Of a DNA stretch of 64,000 nt, positions 11,964-23,595 are shown in pieces. Both the position numbers and the translations under genes were made by a program. The DNA is from Cryptomeria japonica (lineage: Eukaryota > Streptophyta > Pinopsida > Cupressales > Cupressaceae): NCBI RefSeq assembly GCF_030272615.1, contig NC_081409.1, positions 652,024,468 through 652,088,467 on the forward strand. The letters are read 5' to 3'. The notes beneath the pieces are model-generated. The model saw only the letters and a list, made by a program, of their open reading frames with translations. It ran no database searches and was not told the DNA's origin. The stretch's first letter is position 1. Each line of letters opens with the position of its first letter.

Positions 11964-12419
11964 ATGAAACACACAAGACCCAACATTGCTTGGATTTCTC
12001 CCCCTAGGGGGTGGATCAAGATTAATGTTGACAAGGTGAAGAAAGGTAATCCTTGGTTGGCATGTTGTGGGGGAGTTGCATGTGATTACAATGGTAGGCT
12101 TGTCTCGACAATGGAAGTCCTACTGGGCAATCAGACAAAACATTTTGCTGAGGCAAATGCAACCTACATTGGGCATAAAATGGCTATCCATAGAGGATTT
12201 AAGAAGGTATGGTTGGAGAGTTATTCATCAAATATAATAAATTATTTGAACAAAAAGTCTCCTCCTAGTTGGACGATTAACCATTTAATGCAGGAACACT
12301 TTGAAATAATGACCAAATTTGACTCTATTAAAATCTCACATGTTTTGAGTGAGGCTAACAAGCATGCTGACCACGTGGCTAATTTTAGTGTAGTTAGAGA
12401 TGATGAAAAGTGGTGGTAG
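11964..12419 (+). pseudogene. LINE2 RNase H domain (RVT_3 type)
   Basis: Ribonuclease H-like domain, which would remove RNA from RNA-DNA hybrids. PPRGWIKINVD gives the first catalytic Asp and FAEANA the Glu. The next expected Asp (usual LESDS) is replaced in LESYSS, so the active site is damaged. The last part, HVLSEANKHADHVAN, keeps its Asp. The open frame ends with TAG at 12417-12419. It is absent from copy B, which stops at 38321. Confidence 0.8.
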
Positions 12420-12634
12420 GAAGGGGATTCCTTCCCATTCCAATTGTGTGAGTTAGTGAGGAAGTATGTTGTAAATGTCTCTTTGCTTGAACATTAATGA
12501 TGACAGATCACATGTGTAGGAATTTTCATAGAAAGAAGCGAAGGTGAGTTTCCAGATTGTTCCTGTGGCTTTGTTTGGTTTGTATCAGCCTAAAGCTTGG
12601 TTTTAGTGTTTTCTAAAAGAACTACTAGTATTGT

Positions 12635-14190
12635 AATGGAGGGAGATAAAAATAGAATGGAGCCATCATCGTGTGAGCTTTAGGAGAAAAATGAGTAGGT
12701 CTAGAGGTAAATCATAGATGGGGGTATGGAGCCCTTTGTTTGGAAACTTCATGGACAGAACCATTAGCTCACATATTTATTTGTGAGCAATTGGGATAAT
12801 GGGGTGCTGCATGTGTATGGGGTAGAGTTTAGAATCGATGAATCCTGTATTGCTGAAATCTCTGGGCTTAGTATGGAGGGTAGGAAATGTTTTAGGAGAA
12901 AGAAGAATTTGGAAGAAGCCCTCTTAGTTTTTTATGAAAAACAAAGTGAAAGAAGAAGGATTAAGAAGAACTTAGATCATGGGTACAATAGGCTAGACCT
13001 ACAAAGTCTTTGGGTGTTCATGGTAGAATTAATAATGTGGTACAAAACCTTTGATGGCCACTTTGCTAGCATCTTTTCTTACCATTTCACTATTTTGAAT
13101 CATTTTAGGCATGACAAAATAATTTCCATTCCGCTCTACTTGCTATCTTCATTGGAGCTATCTATTAGTAAGCATTATAAGAATGAAGATAATCTGGTTC
13201 TTCACGAGGGTTTAATCCTCCTTATCATGGAGTATACAAAATACCATGAGGTTAAACCCTCGCCTGCCTTGAAAAACCCTAAGTCTTTATCCATCCAAGA
13301 GGTGCATGAGGTTTCAGATACAGAGTTTGATAATGCAGAGGGTGGAAGGGTTATGGACTGGAATGATGTCTAGGTGTCAGACGACTCGAATTATAAACCC
13401 TCAGAGGATGAGGGTTCCTTGAATAATATCACTCCTAGGATTTGTAGCAGTAGAAAAAGCCCACTTAGATGGGATGCTAAAAAGAAACCCCCTATTTCGT
13501 AGACCCACATCTTGGGCTCGCAAAATCTAAAAAAAATAGAAGACTCGAAAAAAGGAAGAGATTGTTGACAAGGAGGATGATGAAATAAAACTTGACATCC
13601 CCCTCAATATGGACCCCAATGAGACCAAAGAGGATGAAATGGATGTTTATAAGCTCCTAGGGATGTCCCTGATGTTTCAGGAGAAGTGCTTTTGATGATT
13701 TTTTGGGGAAATTAATATTCTAAAATAGGGGATTAAGGATCTCATTGCCACTTTCACTGATATTCCAGCTCTTGATATTACTGACGAACTCTTGAAGTAG
13801 TCCCATCAAATTGTGAAAAATATTAAGGTTATGAAGACTGGACATGAGGCTAAAACCAACAGGCTGGAGAAAGAAATACAGAAACTGAAGAGTAAACTAA
13901 AAGGTTTGGTGGAGGTTAGCAAGGAAGCCATACTTAGCAGTGCTGAGGGTCTCAAAAGAGTCAATGAGGAAGTTGACATGAAAAAGGAGTAGATGACCAG
14001 ATTTGAGAGATCCTCAAATATCAACTTGGCTAAGATGAACTAGGATGTGCAGGCGTCCATGAGACCATGTACCAGGACCAAAAGCAAACATTAGATAGCT
14101 GGTAGTTCAAAGTTCATTATGGAGGAACTCCAAGAAATTAATAATAAAGAAATCTAGAAGAATGTCGAGCTTATGAAATCTCTTTCTTAG
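12635..14190 (+). pseudogene. Third ORF of LINE2: unknown protein with coiled coil
   Basis: A decayed reading frame downstream of RNase H but inside the TSDs. The first frame runs from ATG 12635 with several early stops, is open from 12783 to 13373, and continues past a TAG to about 13550. A second frame then carries an acidic stretch and a heptad-like charged helix (EKEIQKLKSKLKGL, about 13865-13910) to about 14190. The open part is helical and contains VYGVEFRIDESCIAEISGL, loosely like the start of plant transposon-associated domains, but I do not recognise the protein. Nearly all breaks are in-frame stops, so it was probably one protein of about 500 residues. Alternatives: a captured host gene or a nested fragment; no inner TSD was seen. 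Confidence 0.6.
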
Positions 14191-14332
14191 TTTGTTTTAT
14201 TTTGCTAGTACATCTTGTTTAGGTCTGTTTTTTGTGGTTTTCTATTTTGGGGTGAATCCCCTATTTCTGTAGCTGGTTAGCAGCTAGTTAGACTCTTGTT
14301 ACTGTGTTAAATTTTTTGTTGGATTTGGGTTT

Positions 14333-14351
14333 CGGGTCCATGTAAAACCCG
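14333..14351 (+). other. LINE2 3' hairpin
   Basis: CGGGT (14333-14337) pairs with ACCCG (14347-14351) around a 9-nt loop, 21 nt before the element end. Short 3' hairpins with GGGTTT/AAACCC are common in plant LINE tails and may be read by the RT. This supports 14372 as the true 3' end. Confidence 0.6.
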
Positions 14352-14372
14352 TTGATCTTAATAAAAAACAAC

Positions 14373-14388
14373 AAGGTTGTAGTCTTAA
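14373..14388 (+). repeat. Target-site duplication of LINE2, right copy
   Basis: AAGGTTGTAGTCTTAA directly follows the A-rich tail and matches 6601-6616 with a single T/A difference. It shows that the 5' and 3' ends of this LINE belong to one insertion event. Confidence 0.85.
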
Positions 14389-15115
14389 TGTTAACTTGAT
14401 TGTTTTACAAATCACAACTGTTTACTTTACAAAAACTTGTACATGCCCTCATACCAACACTTGTACAAACAAACATAAAAAAATATTGATTAATTTTCCT
14501 CCTCATTGGTAGATGATTTTATTTTTTCTAAAAATGTTTTCAAAATCCTAACAAATTACCAACTGCCAATCAGAAGATAGCAAAAGTTAAAAAAAATCAC
14601 TTTAATAAAGAAATGAAGTAAAATTATAGGTTATGGAATTCGCAAGGAGTAATTTAATTCCAAGCACTAGGAGAGAAAACATTAATCTCTGTATAGATAA
14701 GAATTTATATAAAATAAAGCATATGGTTTAATGTATAATACTATATGTTTTTAAATAACAATATATTATATTCTAGCATACCTAAATTTTAAAAAAATAA
14801 TGCAACCTTCACGGACAATAGAGCGGACGAGAAATTGAGAATAAGAATGAAACCACATTGCAAGAGTTGGAACAAATTGTGGAGGAGGGCTTTGGCCTTC
14901 TCCACCTATGTAATTTTTTATCCTTTTAGTTTTCCTTCTCCATATTTATTTCATGTACCATGTTTGTTGTAGATCTTGGTAAATGTTTGGCTTGTAAATT
15001 TTTAGATGAATGGATACACAATGGCTAGGTTAAGAAACTAGGGTTTTAGTTTTCTTTCTATAGAATTATTTAAAGAGGTCTTTTTATTATCTTTTATAAC
15101 GATGTTAATTCTTAG
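14389..15115. other. Non-coding, no gene seen
   Basis: AT-rich sequence to the right of LINE2. It has no recognisable ORF. The last 200 bases probably form the degraded N-terminal part of the ORF1 relic that follows. Confidence 0.5.
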
Positions 15116-18100
15116 GTGGTGGTGGTTGAGAGGATTTATAGGTATATTGGGAGTTGTACCTTTTGGGCTCTTTGGTGGTCACTTGAAGTCATTTTCGATG
15201 AGATTCTAGAACTATCCTACCTAAGGTGGACTATGATTAAGAAACTCCCTCCTCTACTCTGGAACCTAATCCCACATATGTTAGAATCAATTGGGAAGGT
15301 TCTTATAGTACATAATACCCAGTCCCTTGCTCCTCATATGGATACTAGGGTACTAATTTCAATTAACTTAGGAAAATACCTTCCTAGGTTCACTGAAATT
15401 AACATTGATTATGAGCCCATTGCCTGTATTATTGAAATCCTAGGTGGGATTAATGTGTATTTCCTATGTAAACATGAAGGTCATATACGAAGGAATTTCT
15501 ATTTCTTGTGAAATGGAAACCACCTATTCAAACTAGAGGTGTTTCAAATGATTTACCCCTTTAACTTGATACTAGGGAGATGCCCCCCCCTAAGAAAGCC
15601 TCTCCCACCTTAGGAACACCTTTTGGTACATCTAGTGGTGTGCAAGGGCCAATTATGGAGCAACATAATTCTTCAAATAAGTTGTGTTGGTTGTTGTCAT
15701 AGTCTCATTTCATAATCTCCCTAATTTTGATGCCTCCTTCAAAATTGGGAGTTTTAATGTTCATCCCCCCCATTTAGCCATCTTTGTCTTTCTATCCTGG
15801 ATAAGAGAGACCACTGAGGATAAGTGTGGCCAATTCATTCTCCTAAGGGTTCATAAAACTAGGCAGATAGATTCTCAATAACTAGCTTTAGATAATATTA
15901 TGAACAATAAGAATTGAATGATGGAGGTGACTCAATCTTCTAATGATTCCCATTCTCCCTTCCTTCCCACTAATTAAATGAATGATTCTTCTTACTCTCA
16001 ATCGCCTATGGTTAGTGTGACTGAATACATGGTAATAATTCCCTTATTAAATCTATAGTTAGAGATATCAAGAAAAAGAGGCATACTGATAAAAGACAAC
16101 TGGTTTGAAAAGTGTGGTTGCCCTCAAGGGAGAACCATCTCCGATAATGTTTCAAACAATTACAATATTCTTGTGAATTCTCATGTAGACGACCTTTAAG
16201 ATAATGAGAATGATATGTACAATAATTCTTCCTCATGACACCCTAACTCCCCACCTTGGGGAGAATAAGTGGTGTAGGAACACCTCATCAAAAAGCTATT
16301 CATGACCTTGAGGATGAAGACTAGTATCATTAGGATGTGTTAGTGTGTCTTGTGTTTCATGTATGCTAATAAACCCCACCATGTAAGCCCATGTCACCAA
16401 TTAGGCAATTTGAGAAGCCAATTGGGACAATGTGGTAAAGAGGGATAATAGATGGTTTAGCTTCATATTTAATAGGTATTAGAAATGTTTTGTGTGTGTT
16501 TATTTGGTCCATGTGTTTGGATCCCAACCTTAGAAAGTATGATAACTTTTTGAGCAAAACTGCAAAAATTGCAACTTTTTGTAATTTGGTTGGGGGAAGC
16601 GTTTCAACGGCTCCAACTTACTCCAAATTTAGTGGGAAAAAATTGGAGAGTTTTATAAGCCTTTTTGGCTCAATTCCCAAGGGTCTTGTTGTTGGAGTTG
16701 GAGTTTATGAAGCAATAATACTCAAAACAATTTAGTTTTCCCAAAAACTCTGTATTTACAGGCATTGTACATGACTGTACGGACTGATTTGGAACCCCAC
16801 CATCCATGGATTAGATGGGGAGATGAGTTAGTTTGTTTTTGGTGGTGGTCTAAGGTCTTAATTGTTGGAGAGTAGAGAGAAACCTTCATTCTACTGACTG
16901 TAACCCGGGAATTTAGGGTTTGGAGAGGGCTTTGAACCAAAATGGCTTTATCTTGCACTCTAGTCCGTTAGAAGACTCTTCCTTTGGAGGGATGAAGGAT
17001 AAGCCTTTTTATTTTAGTTTTTTCATGTTTGGTTGCAGGGAATTTTTTTGTGTGTGGATAAATGAACAAGTTTAGGTAGGCATCTCTATGTGACTACCTA
17101 GGACAAGTTTTAAGACAGTCATCATAAATTGTCCTAGCGATGGAATCTATGTGTGAAACCTTAGAATTAGAAGTTTCTCACTACCCCCCACATGCCTATT
17201 AAGTTTATTTTTCATTTGGTCTACCGGAAAATGTAGTTGCTTTGCAAAAAAGGGCTAATTATCCCTATTAGGTCTCTTAGCCTCTAAAGGAGTAGACCTT
17301 ATATTTATAGATCTGACCAAAAAATTTGGGGGATCATTATATCTTCCAAAAGGGTGTTTTAAATGCTAATTTTTTTGTATGGGTGTGTGGAATATTTTTT
17401 AGTTAAGGCCAAAACACTGGTCTAGAAGGACTATTAGCCGAAGGAGTAGGTTTACAAAGGAGGTATAAGGATTTAATGCCCAAGATCAAAAAGAGTGCTT
17501 GAAATAGGTCTTAGATGTTGGGTGTTTACCAAATTCCAAATCCCAAGGAGTGGGGATCACCGGTAAATCTTGTTTGAAGAGTTGAAGCCTTTTACTCATC
17601 TTATTGATAAAGACTAACCGATAAAACCTGTTTGAAGAGTTGAAGCCTATTACTCATCTTGAATAGGCCTAAGACTAGGGAATGTGTGTGTAGTTTCATT
17701 CAAGGTTTAGAGTCCTTCCTTGTAGGGCCCTTGCGATTAGTTGAAGGGTCACTACCCTAACCTGATTTGTGCTTGCTATTAGGAGTTTTTGGTAGGCCTC
17801 TGCATCAATAAGACTAACCCTACATCTCATCTTTGTAGTAGTTTGGCTCCTAGTAACAATATTCATAACTTTGGACATTTAGATCCTTGACACATGCTCC
17901 CTATCAAGAATTAGGGTTGTAAGGATGAATTGTTTTTTGATATTGTAATTGTTGATCTGCTTATTAGGGATGAGGGTTCTAATGGATTCCATGACCTAGC
18001 CATGGTACCCTATCACAACACCAATGTGGGTCTCAATAGAAATACCTTTGAGGCCCACCCATTAGAGTTAGACATGGAAACCAAGTCAAGATCTAGTGAA

Positions 18101-18313
18101 TTTTTTATTAGAGAGGAGAAACCTCTAGGCCAAAGTAATAATAAAACCACTAAGAAAGAGAGTTATGATATTTTAATCCAAGCTAAAAATGGTCAATTCA
18201 CAAAGATAAAGAGGAAGAGAGGGAGACCTAAAGAGGTCCCTAAATATTGTATGTCAGTGACAATAAATAAAATTAATTCTCTAATCTTGAGGCAACTATA
18301 TGTGAGATTCTAA
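15116..18313 (+). pseudogene. Relic of a family-1-like LINE ORF1
   Basis: The reading frame 15116-15511 aligns with the DUF4283 and knuckle part of LINE1 ORF1 (shared order: FDE/HDE, PPLLW/PPYLW, DTRVLI/DARILI, IEILGG). It ends in VYFLCKHEGHIRRN (about 15453-15500). The frame 17930-18313 holds KRKRGRPKEVP (about 18205-18240), matching the AT-hook-like tail of the same ORF1. The region between is longer than in LINE1 and includes unidentified sequence, probably an insertion. No endonuclease or RT follows; homology changes to the EG45 flank at about 18.35 kb. Confidence 0.7.
17561..17676. repeat. Short tandem duplication, 2 x 58 bp
   Basis: Both units contain TGTTTGAAGAGTTGAAGCCT followed by TTACTCATCTT, with a period of 58 bp (17561 and 17619). 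A few substitutions separate the units. It lies inside the ORF1 relic. Confidence 0.75.
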
Positions 18314-18350
18314 TTTCATAATGTATTAATAAATCATTTAGAAACACCTT

Positions 18351-21300
18351 GCATGGTCAACACTTTCATTTACCTTAAAGACAAGTTGAATCATTTAATT
18401 ATTTAAACATGCATTTATTTCAATTGCACTATCCATCCCAGTTTTTATGGTAGATTAGATTATTTGTTCATGATGATTTAATAAATTTCCTTAAGATATA
18501 TTATTTTCCTTATAAGATAAAATAAAAATATAAACTGATTTTTTTGTCATAATTTAAAAAATAAAAATACATTATTCAATATCAAATCTAATAATATTAT
18601 ATAATCTACAAATTATATATAAATAAGATAAACTTTCTTGTAAGTAATTTAAATTGATACATTGAAAAATATATTTTAAAATACTAAATTTATTTATTAA
18701 TTAAAATTATGTTATTTATTTGAATAAATTTATTCCTGTAATTAAGTGGCCTTTAATCTATTTATGAAGTTGAATATATGCCCTCTAAAAAAACAAAATC
18801 CTTCTTACAAATAAAAGATAGCCACCACAACAATCCAAAATAAATTAATCAATTATTATCAAAAAATTTAAATAGATTGCGTTTTGGTTTACATACAGGC
18901 TATAAAATCTGAGAAGTCTTCCACCAGTCACATAATATTAATTTTTACGATTAATGCCATTCACAAAAATGTCTTCAATAATAATTAAATATTGAATGGA
19001 TAACTCCATTAGTCACTCTCGCTAAAAAAAACTAATAAAAATTATGATTTTTTGTTCATAAGGGTTGTGAAACAAACAATGTAATCTTAACATACACAAG
19101 AAAATAGCCGGCAATGACTAGAAAGAGACTAGCTGTTAATGAGCCTCCTCTTAATAAGAATTATTAAAGAATACCGTCCATTTTTGTGCTGTCCATACTA
19201 TTTGTTTCATTCTAATTACTCCAGAATAATATTTAAACTTTATTAATTACATAAATAAATAAATAATTTAATTATTATATACAATTAAATGTGTATTTGT
19301 AGGATAAATTATATATTTTATGAAAATATCTTATACCTTCAAAATGATTTCTAATGTATGGGTTTGATCAAGTTCATGATGGCTAATTAGAATCTTCAAT
19401 GCGGCTCTAATATCTTCTAGTGAATAAGAACTAGTGATAATGGCAAAAAAAACATCATTAAATTGGAAGGATATTGTTCTTGGTTGATTCCTTTGACAAA
19501 ACTATTTCAATAATGGATATATATTAAAGAAAACCCTTTAAAATATTCAAGTGTTTTAGATGATTTTAATGCAAATTATCCTCCTTTTTAGTATTTCGAA
19601 TAAAAAGTGTTTCTATAGTGATTTGAAATTATACTCTTGATTTCTCCATTATATGAATTCAATAAAATTATATTCTTGATTTTGCCATTATATTAATTAA
19701 ATTGAAATTAAATGCCTTTAACTAGAATGAGATCAATAAATTTCTCAAACATGTACCAGGTTAGTTCATTAGACATTTGAAATTAAAGGATGAATCTTTC
19801 ATGGCATAGGGTTGAAGTCATGTACATGGGATTCAATAATGACTTGGAAGTGAAAATCATGACATAAGGAATGATTTAATATATATATCAGTGTATTGGT
19901 AAGAATAATAAGTGATTATTAGTTGGAAAATAAGAGAAAGCATAAATAATTAATGGATATAATCATATCTCTAGAAATATGTATATATGAGTATGTTTAA
20001 AGGATAAGGAAATAGACCTAACATTTAACAAGTATGTCATTTGTTGATATGTAATTTGTTTGAGACATTTCATCAAAATAAACCCAAAACTAAAAGAATT
20101 GAAAAATTTAATCATATAAACATATTTTTTAAGGTACACGAACACTCAAAAAATTTCATAAAATATAAATACATAGGCATAGATCATTATATATCAAGTA
20201 ATATATGCATATGATTTTCTTCACATGCTAGTCATGAATGACATGTGCACTTTATAAGAACTTGGAAAATGGAGAAAATACATGCAATTAATAGCTTATA
20301 GCGCTCAAGTAAAATATTCACAATTACATGTTGTTTTAACTCTTACTAAAAATTAGAAAGAAAAGTGGAGAGTAGGGTATGAAAATTTTATTTATTTGAA
20401 AAGTGGTCCATTAAAAATCCAATATGTATGATACTTTAGGCATCACAATGTCATTTGGTCAAGATCTATCTAGAAATAATTAATATTCTAAATTATATGT
20501 CCTTCTAATTGTTTACAATATAAACATTTATATGTTAATTATAAAATATTTCCCCTTGAATTAGATGCAAGTAATTGGAGGAGAATGAAAAGTAGTACAT
20601 GAAAATGAAACATAATCATATTGTAAGAAAGTGAACAAAAAAATCATGTTACATATTAAGAGTCATAAATGAATAATGTAGCAAAGTCTATGTAAGACAT
20701 ATAAATCCGTTGATTAGATTGAAAACCAAATGGACTAGAAAAAATCTTTTTAGTAACACAAATATGCCACCAATGTAAAGAACTAAGAGGGGTGAAGTGA
20801 CCATAGAAGTATATTTAGTTCAAATTTTCACTCAATTTTTTGAAAAATACTAGCTAGTCCTATGTATCGTAAATTCTCCCATTTTCAACTCGTAATCAAC
20901 TTGAGGTACAAGAACTAAGATTATTTTGCATTTTTATGTTGGTCATAGAGAAAATCCTAATAGACCCGGGAGGAATCTTATACTCCCTTTTTGCATTATT
21001 TTGAACTTAGATGAGTAGATGGTAATCACATGCCATTTCCTTAATGTTGTAGTTTGTTTGTTGAAACAAAATGAAATAATTATATTTTTAGATGACTATG
21101 ATACAAATTAAAGGTATAGTGCTCCATGTCATTTACCTTGGGCAGTGGGTTGATTACATTATTCCAATAGATAAATTGACAAGCAATCAAAGGTATTACT
21201 AACATCATGTTAAGTGATTTTCTGTGATATGGTATGCTTGTTAGGTCCATGCATACTTATACCAGTGATGAATTGGGTTGGTATAAAGAAAAGCAAGACA

Positions 21301-22640
21301 AAAACATATAATTTTATTTTCTCTACTAGCCACTAAATTTGTTTTTTTAAAATCTAATCACATATAGTCCAGTCAAAGTGAGTTACAATGTATTGATATT
21401 TTTACAATAGCAACACATTTTATTAGCCTCGATCAATAGCCCATGATATTTTAGAGTAGAACATGTAATTACAATAAACAAGGGGTAGTGATGACAAGTA
21501 ATATACATTAATTTTGTGACTTAAAGACATGGAAAACTTTGTAGGAGAAAATTTCAATAGCTTGGAGTTATATTGGATGTCATGCGTAGATCTAGATAAT
21601 GTTGGAGAATAATTATAGATGGAAAAGGATATGTCCTATGTGGGATTTAAATGTAGAATTGTATCCTTCAAATGTTTATTAACATTCTGGCATTCAATTT
21701 TTTTGTTAGTTGTTGATAGAGATTAGGTAGGTGTTATAGGTAGTTGGCATGTATATTTGAAGAGATTTTCTACTATACATGAATAAAGATTATGTTATAG
21801 AAAAATTTTGGACATAGACAAAAAGATTTAAAATTTGGAATTTAGTTTCTAATTGAAGTAGTTGAATAATTAATATAAGAATCAATGTTGATCAATAGAA
21901 CTATGATAGGTGTCTTTTCATGTTGAGAAATCTTCTATTGTAGGAATTGAAATAGGTTTGTGAAATTTTATTGTCACACTCTTTTCTCTCTTTCTATGTG
22001 TGTATGTTCTCTTGTCTCTCTTCTATATTTTGTCTTAATGTAGACTAATAACGTCCTAAGAATAAACATTAGTTAAGGAAAGACAAGACAAATTCAAAAA
22101 AAGTTTAGATAATATAAAAATTGTAAAAAATGTCATAGTGTATATATTAGTTTATTTGTAACTAAACAAGGGTTTCCCCTAGAATATGAATATGAAATTG
22201 ATATTGGTTATTAAACGTGATAATGCAATTAAGGAATGTAAACCTTAAGATAGACATAGTTATCTCTAGTTGTCAAGTTGATGTGAATATTGCAAGTCCT
22301 ACAAAATGATTTATCTTTGTTCCAAGACAAGCTTAAGATATGCTAGATAAGTATTTTCAAATTAAAAATAAATAAATAAATGTTTCAATATCGCTAGGTT
22401 AACTTCAAGCATTGAAAATGGTCCAGAACAAGAGTTCTCTACAATTAATTTGTATCATATAAAATCACCTTTTAATGCATGAAATTGATATTGGGGTTCC
22501 ATGATTTCAAAACTAGTTTACACTGCTTCTTGATATTTGAATTTGTGACAATTAGTCCACAGTGTCGATAAACACATTTGCAAAAGTTGCTAAATAATGC
22601 CTATACTTTGCTTAATCAAACCACTTTGTTAGCTAATTCA
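18351..22640 (+). repeat. EG45-locus upstream segment, copy I
   Basis: Non-coding segment homologous to 41785-45281 and 55450-60480. Shared landmarks include ATAGCCGGCAATGAC (near 19107, 42570, 56535), GTTAACATGACAAGGTGG-type sequence in copies II and III, ACAATAAACAAGG (near 21473, 45247, 59921) and GCTTAATCAAA-type sequence just before the end (near 22611, with CTTAATCAAA in III near 60444). About 700 bp at 21.78-22.47 kb has no counterpart in copy III. Homology runs to about 22637, then LINE1 sequence starts. In copy III the equivalent point is about 226 bp upstream of the gene's ATG. Confidence 0.82.
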
Positions 22641-22644
22641 AAAA

Positions 22645-23346
22645 CTATGTGAGGATTTTAAAATATGTGAGTTTACGGTAAAACTCAATAAGGGATCGGG
22701 GTTTGTCCTGATATTTTTCCTCGTTCCTGCACTTCCAGAGCTGCCACAAGATGTTAGAAGAGAGAATGTACCAAAAAAGATTAGTATCCTTTTTAATCCC
22801 ATAAATATGTCCAGTCACAATATTCAAAATGGAGTAATCAAGTGGATAAGATATATCAAACATTTGCCAAATTTTCCTGGCAAAAATACAATCGAAAAAG
22901 ATATGTCTACAAGTTTCAGGCATCTTACAGAATTTACAGTATTCAGTTTGAGCTTCCAAGTTCTTGACAGGGAGTCTGTTCAGCAACAACAGCCATCTAA
23001 AGTATTTAATTTTAGGTTCAATGGGCCCCTTCCAAAGGTGGTTAAGGAGTTCCTTCCAGGAACAGCTATCAAGGGAGGTATACCAAAGAGCATTAATATG
23101 TTCAATGATGGAGCTGTTATGATTGATAACATTGTAAATATTTTTTGCCTTAATCTTGCTGAAGATGTTACCATCAGGCCATTTGCACTGAAGGAACCTA
23201 TTGGAATCCACATAGCAGGTCATGGGGAGATCTTTAGTGGCTTTAACAATCATATTATATATTTTCTTTTGTGAGTCAGGAATGTTAAATTTAGTTTTGA
23301 GATCATTCCAAGGCATCAGTTGGTTATGTTCAAATAGGTCAATCAA
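22645..23346 (-). pseudogene. LINE1 zf-RVT region
   Basis: A 233-codon frame with FRWLLLLNRLPVKN, then the zinc-binding CKFCKMPETCRHIFFDC and ILWQLWKCRNEEKY, the usual order at the C-terminus of plant LINE ORF2. A frame change between 23346 and 23596 separates it from RT. The stop TAG at 22647-22645 is at or beyond the junction with the EG45 flank. Confidence 0.85.
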
Positions 23347-23595
23347 TTGGGATATCCCTTTATTGTTCCAGTACCTAGCAGAGCAGCCTTGTGAGAGGGC
23401 TAAGGGCTTTCCCGAGAGCTGTAAGTTCCACCAAATAGATCTTTCGCCATATAGAGTTTGACTATCATGGTAGTCCTTATTGTTTACAAACTTTCTAACC
23501 TATTCCCAAGCCCTCCAAATGGAGCAGAAAACTGCAGATCCATGGACCTTAATAGGAAAGCTACCCATGATCAGATCCGCAAGGGGCAGGCCCTT

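Larger units (their letters stand above)
6617..14372 (+). mobile_element. LINE family 2, full length with three ORFs (decayed)
   Basis: Complete non-LTR retrotransposon of about 7.76 kb between 16-bp TSDs. Order: ORF1 with CCHC knuckle, AP-type endonuclease, reverse transcriptase, zf-RVT, RNase H, a third ORF, and a typical plant LINE 3' end with a CGGGT/ACCCG hairpin at 14333-14351 followed by an A-rich AATAAAAAACAAC tail. ORF2 keeps one frame from 8278 to about 10010 and is interrupted mostly by in-frame stops. The presence of ORF3 inside the TSDs is unusual for a plant LINE. The element cannot move on its own. Confidence 0.88.

Noticed and set aside
12783-12785. Taking 12783 as the start of ORF3
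   Set aside because: The codon is GTG and the same frame continues upstream towards ATG 12635, interrupted by stops.
15116-15511. An independent host gene
   Set aside because: It aligns in order with the DUF4283-knuckle region of LINE1 ORF1 and has no intact frame beyond.
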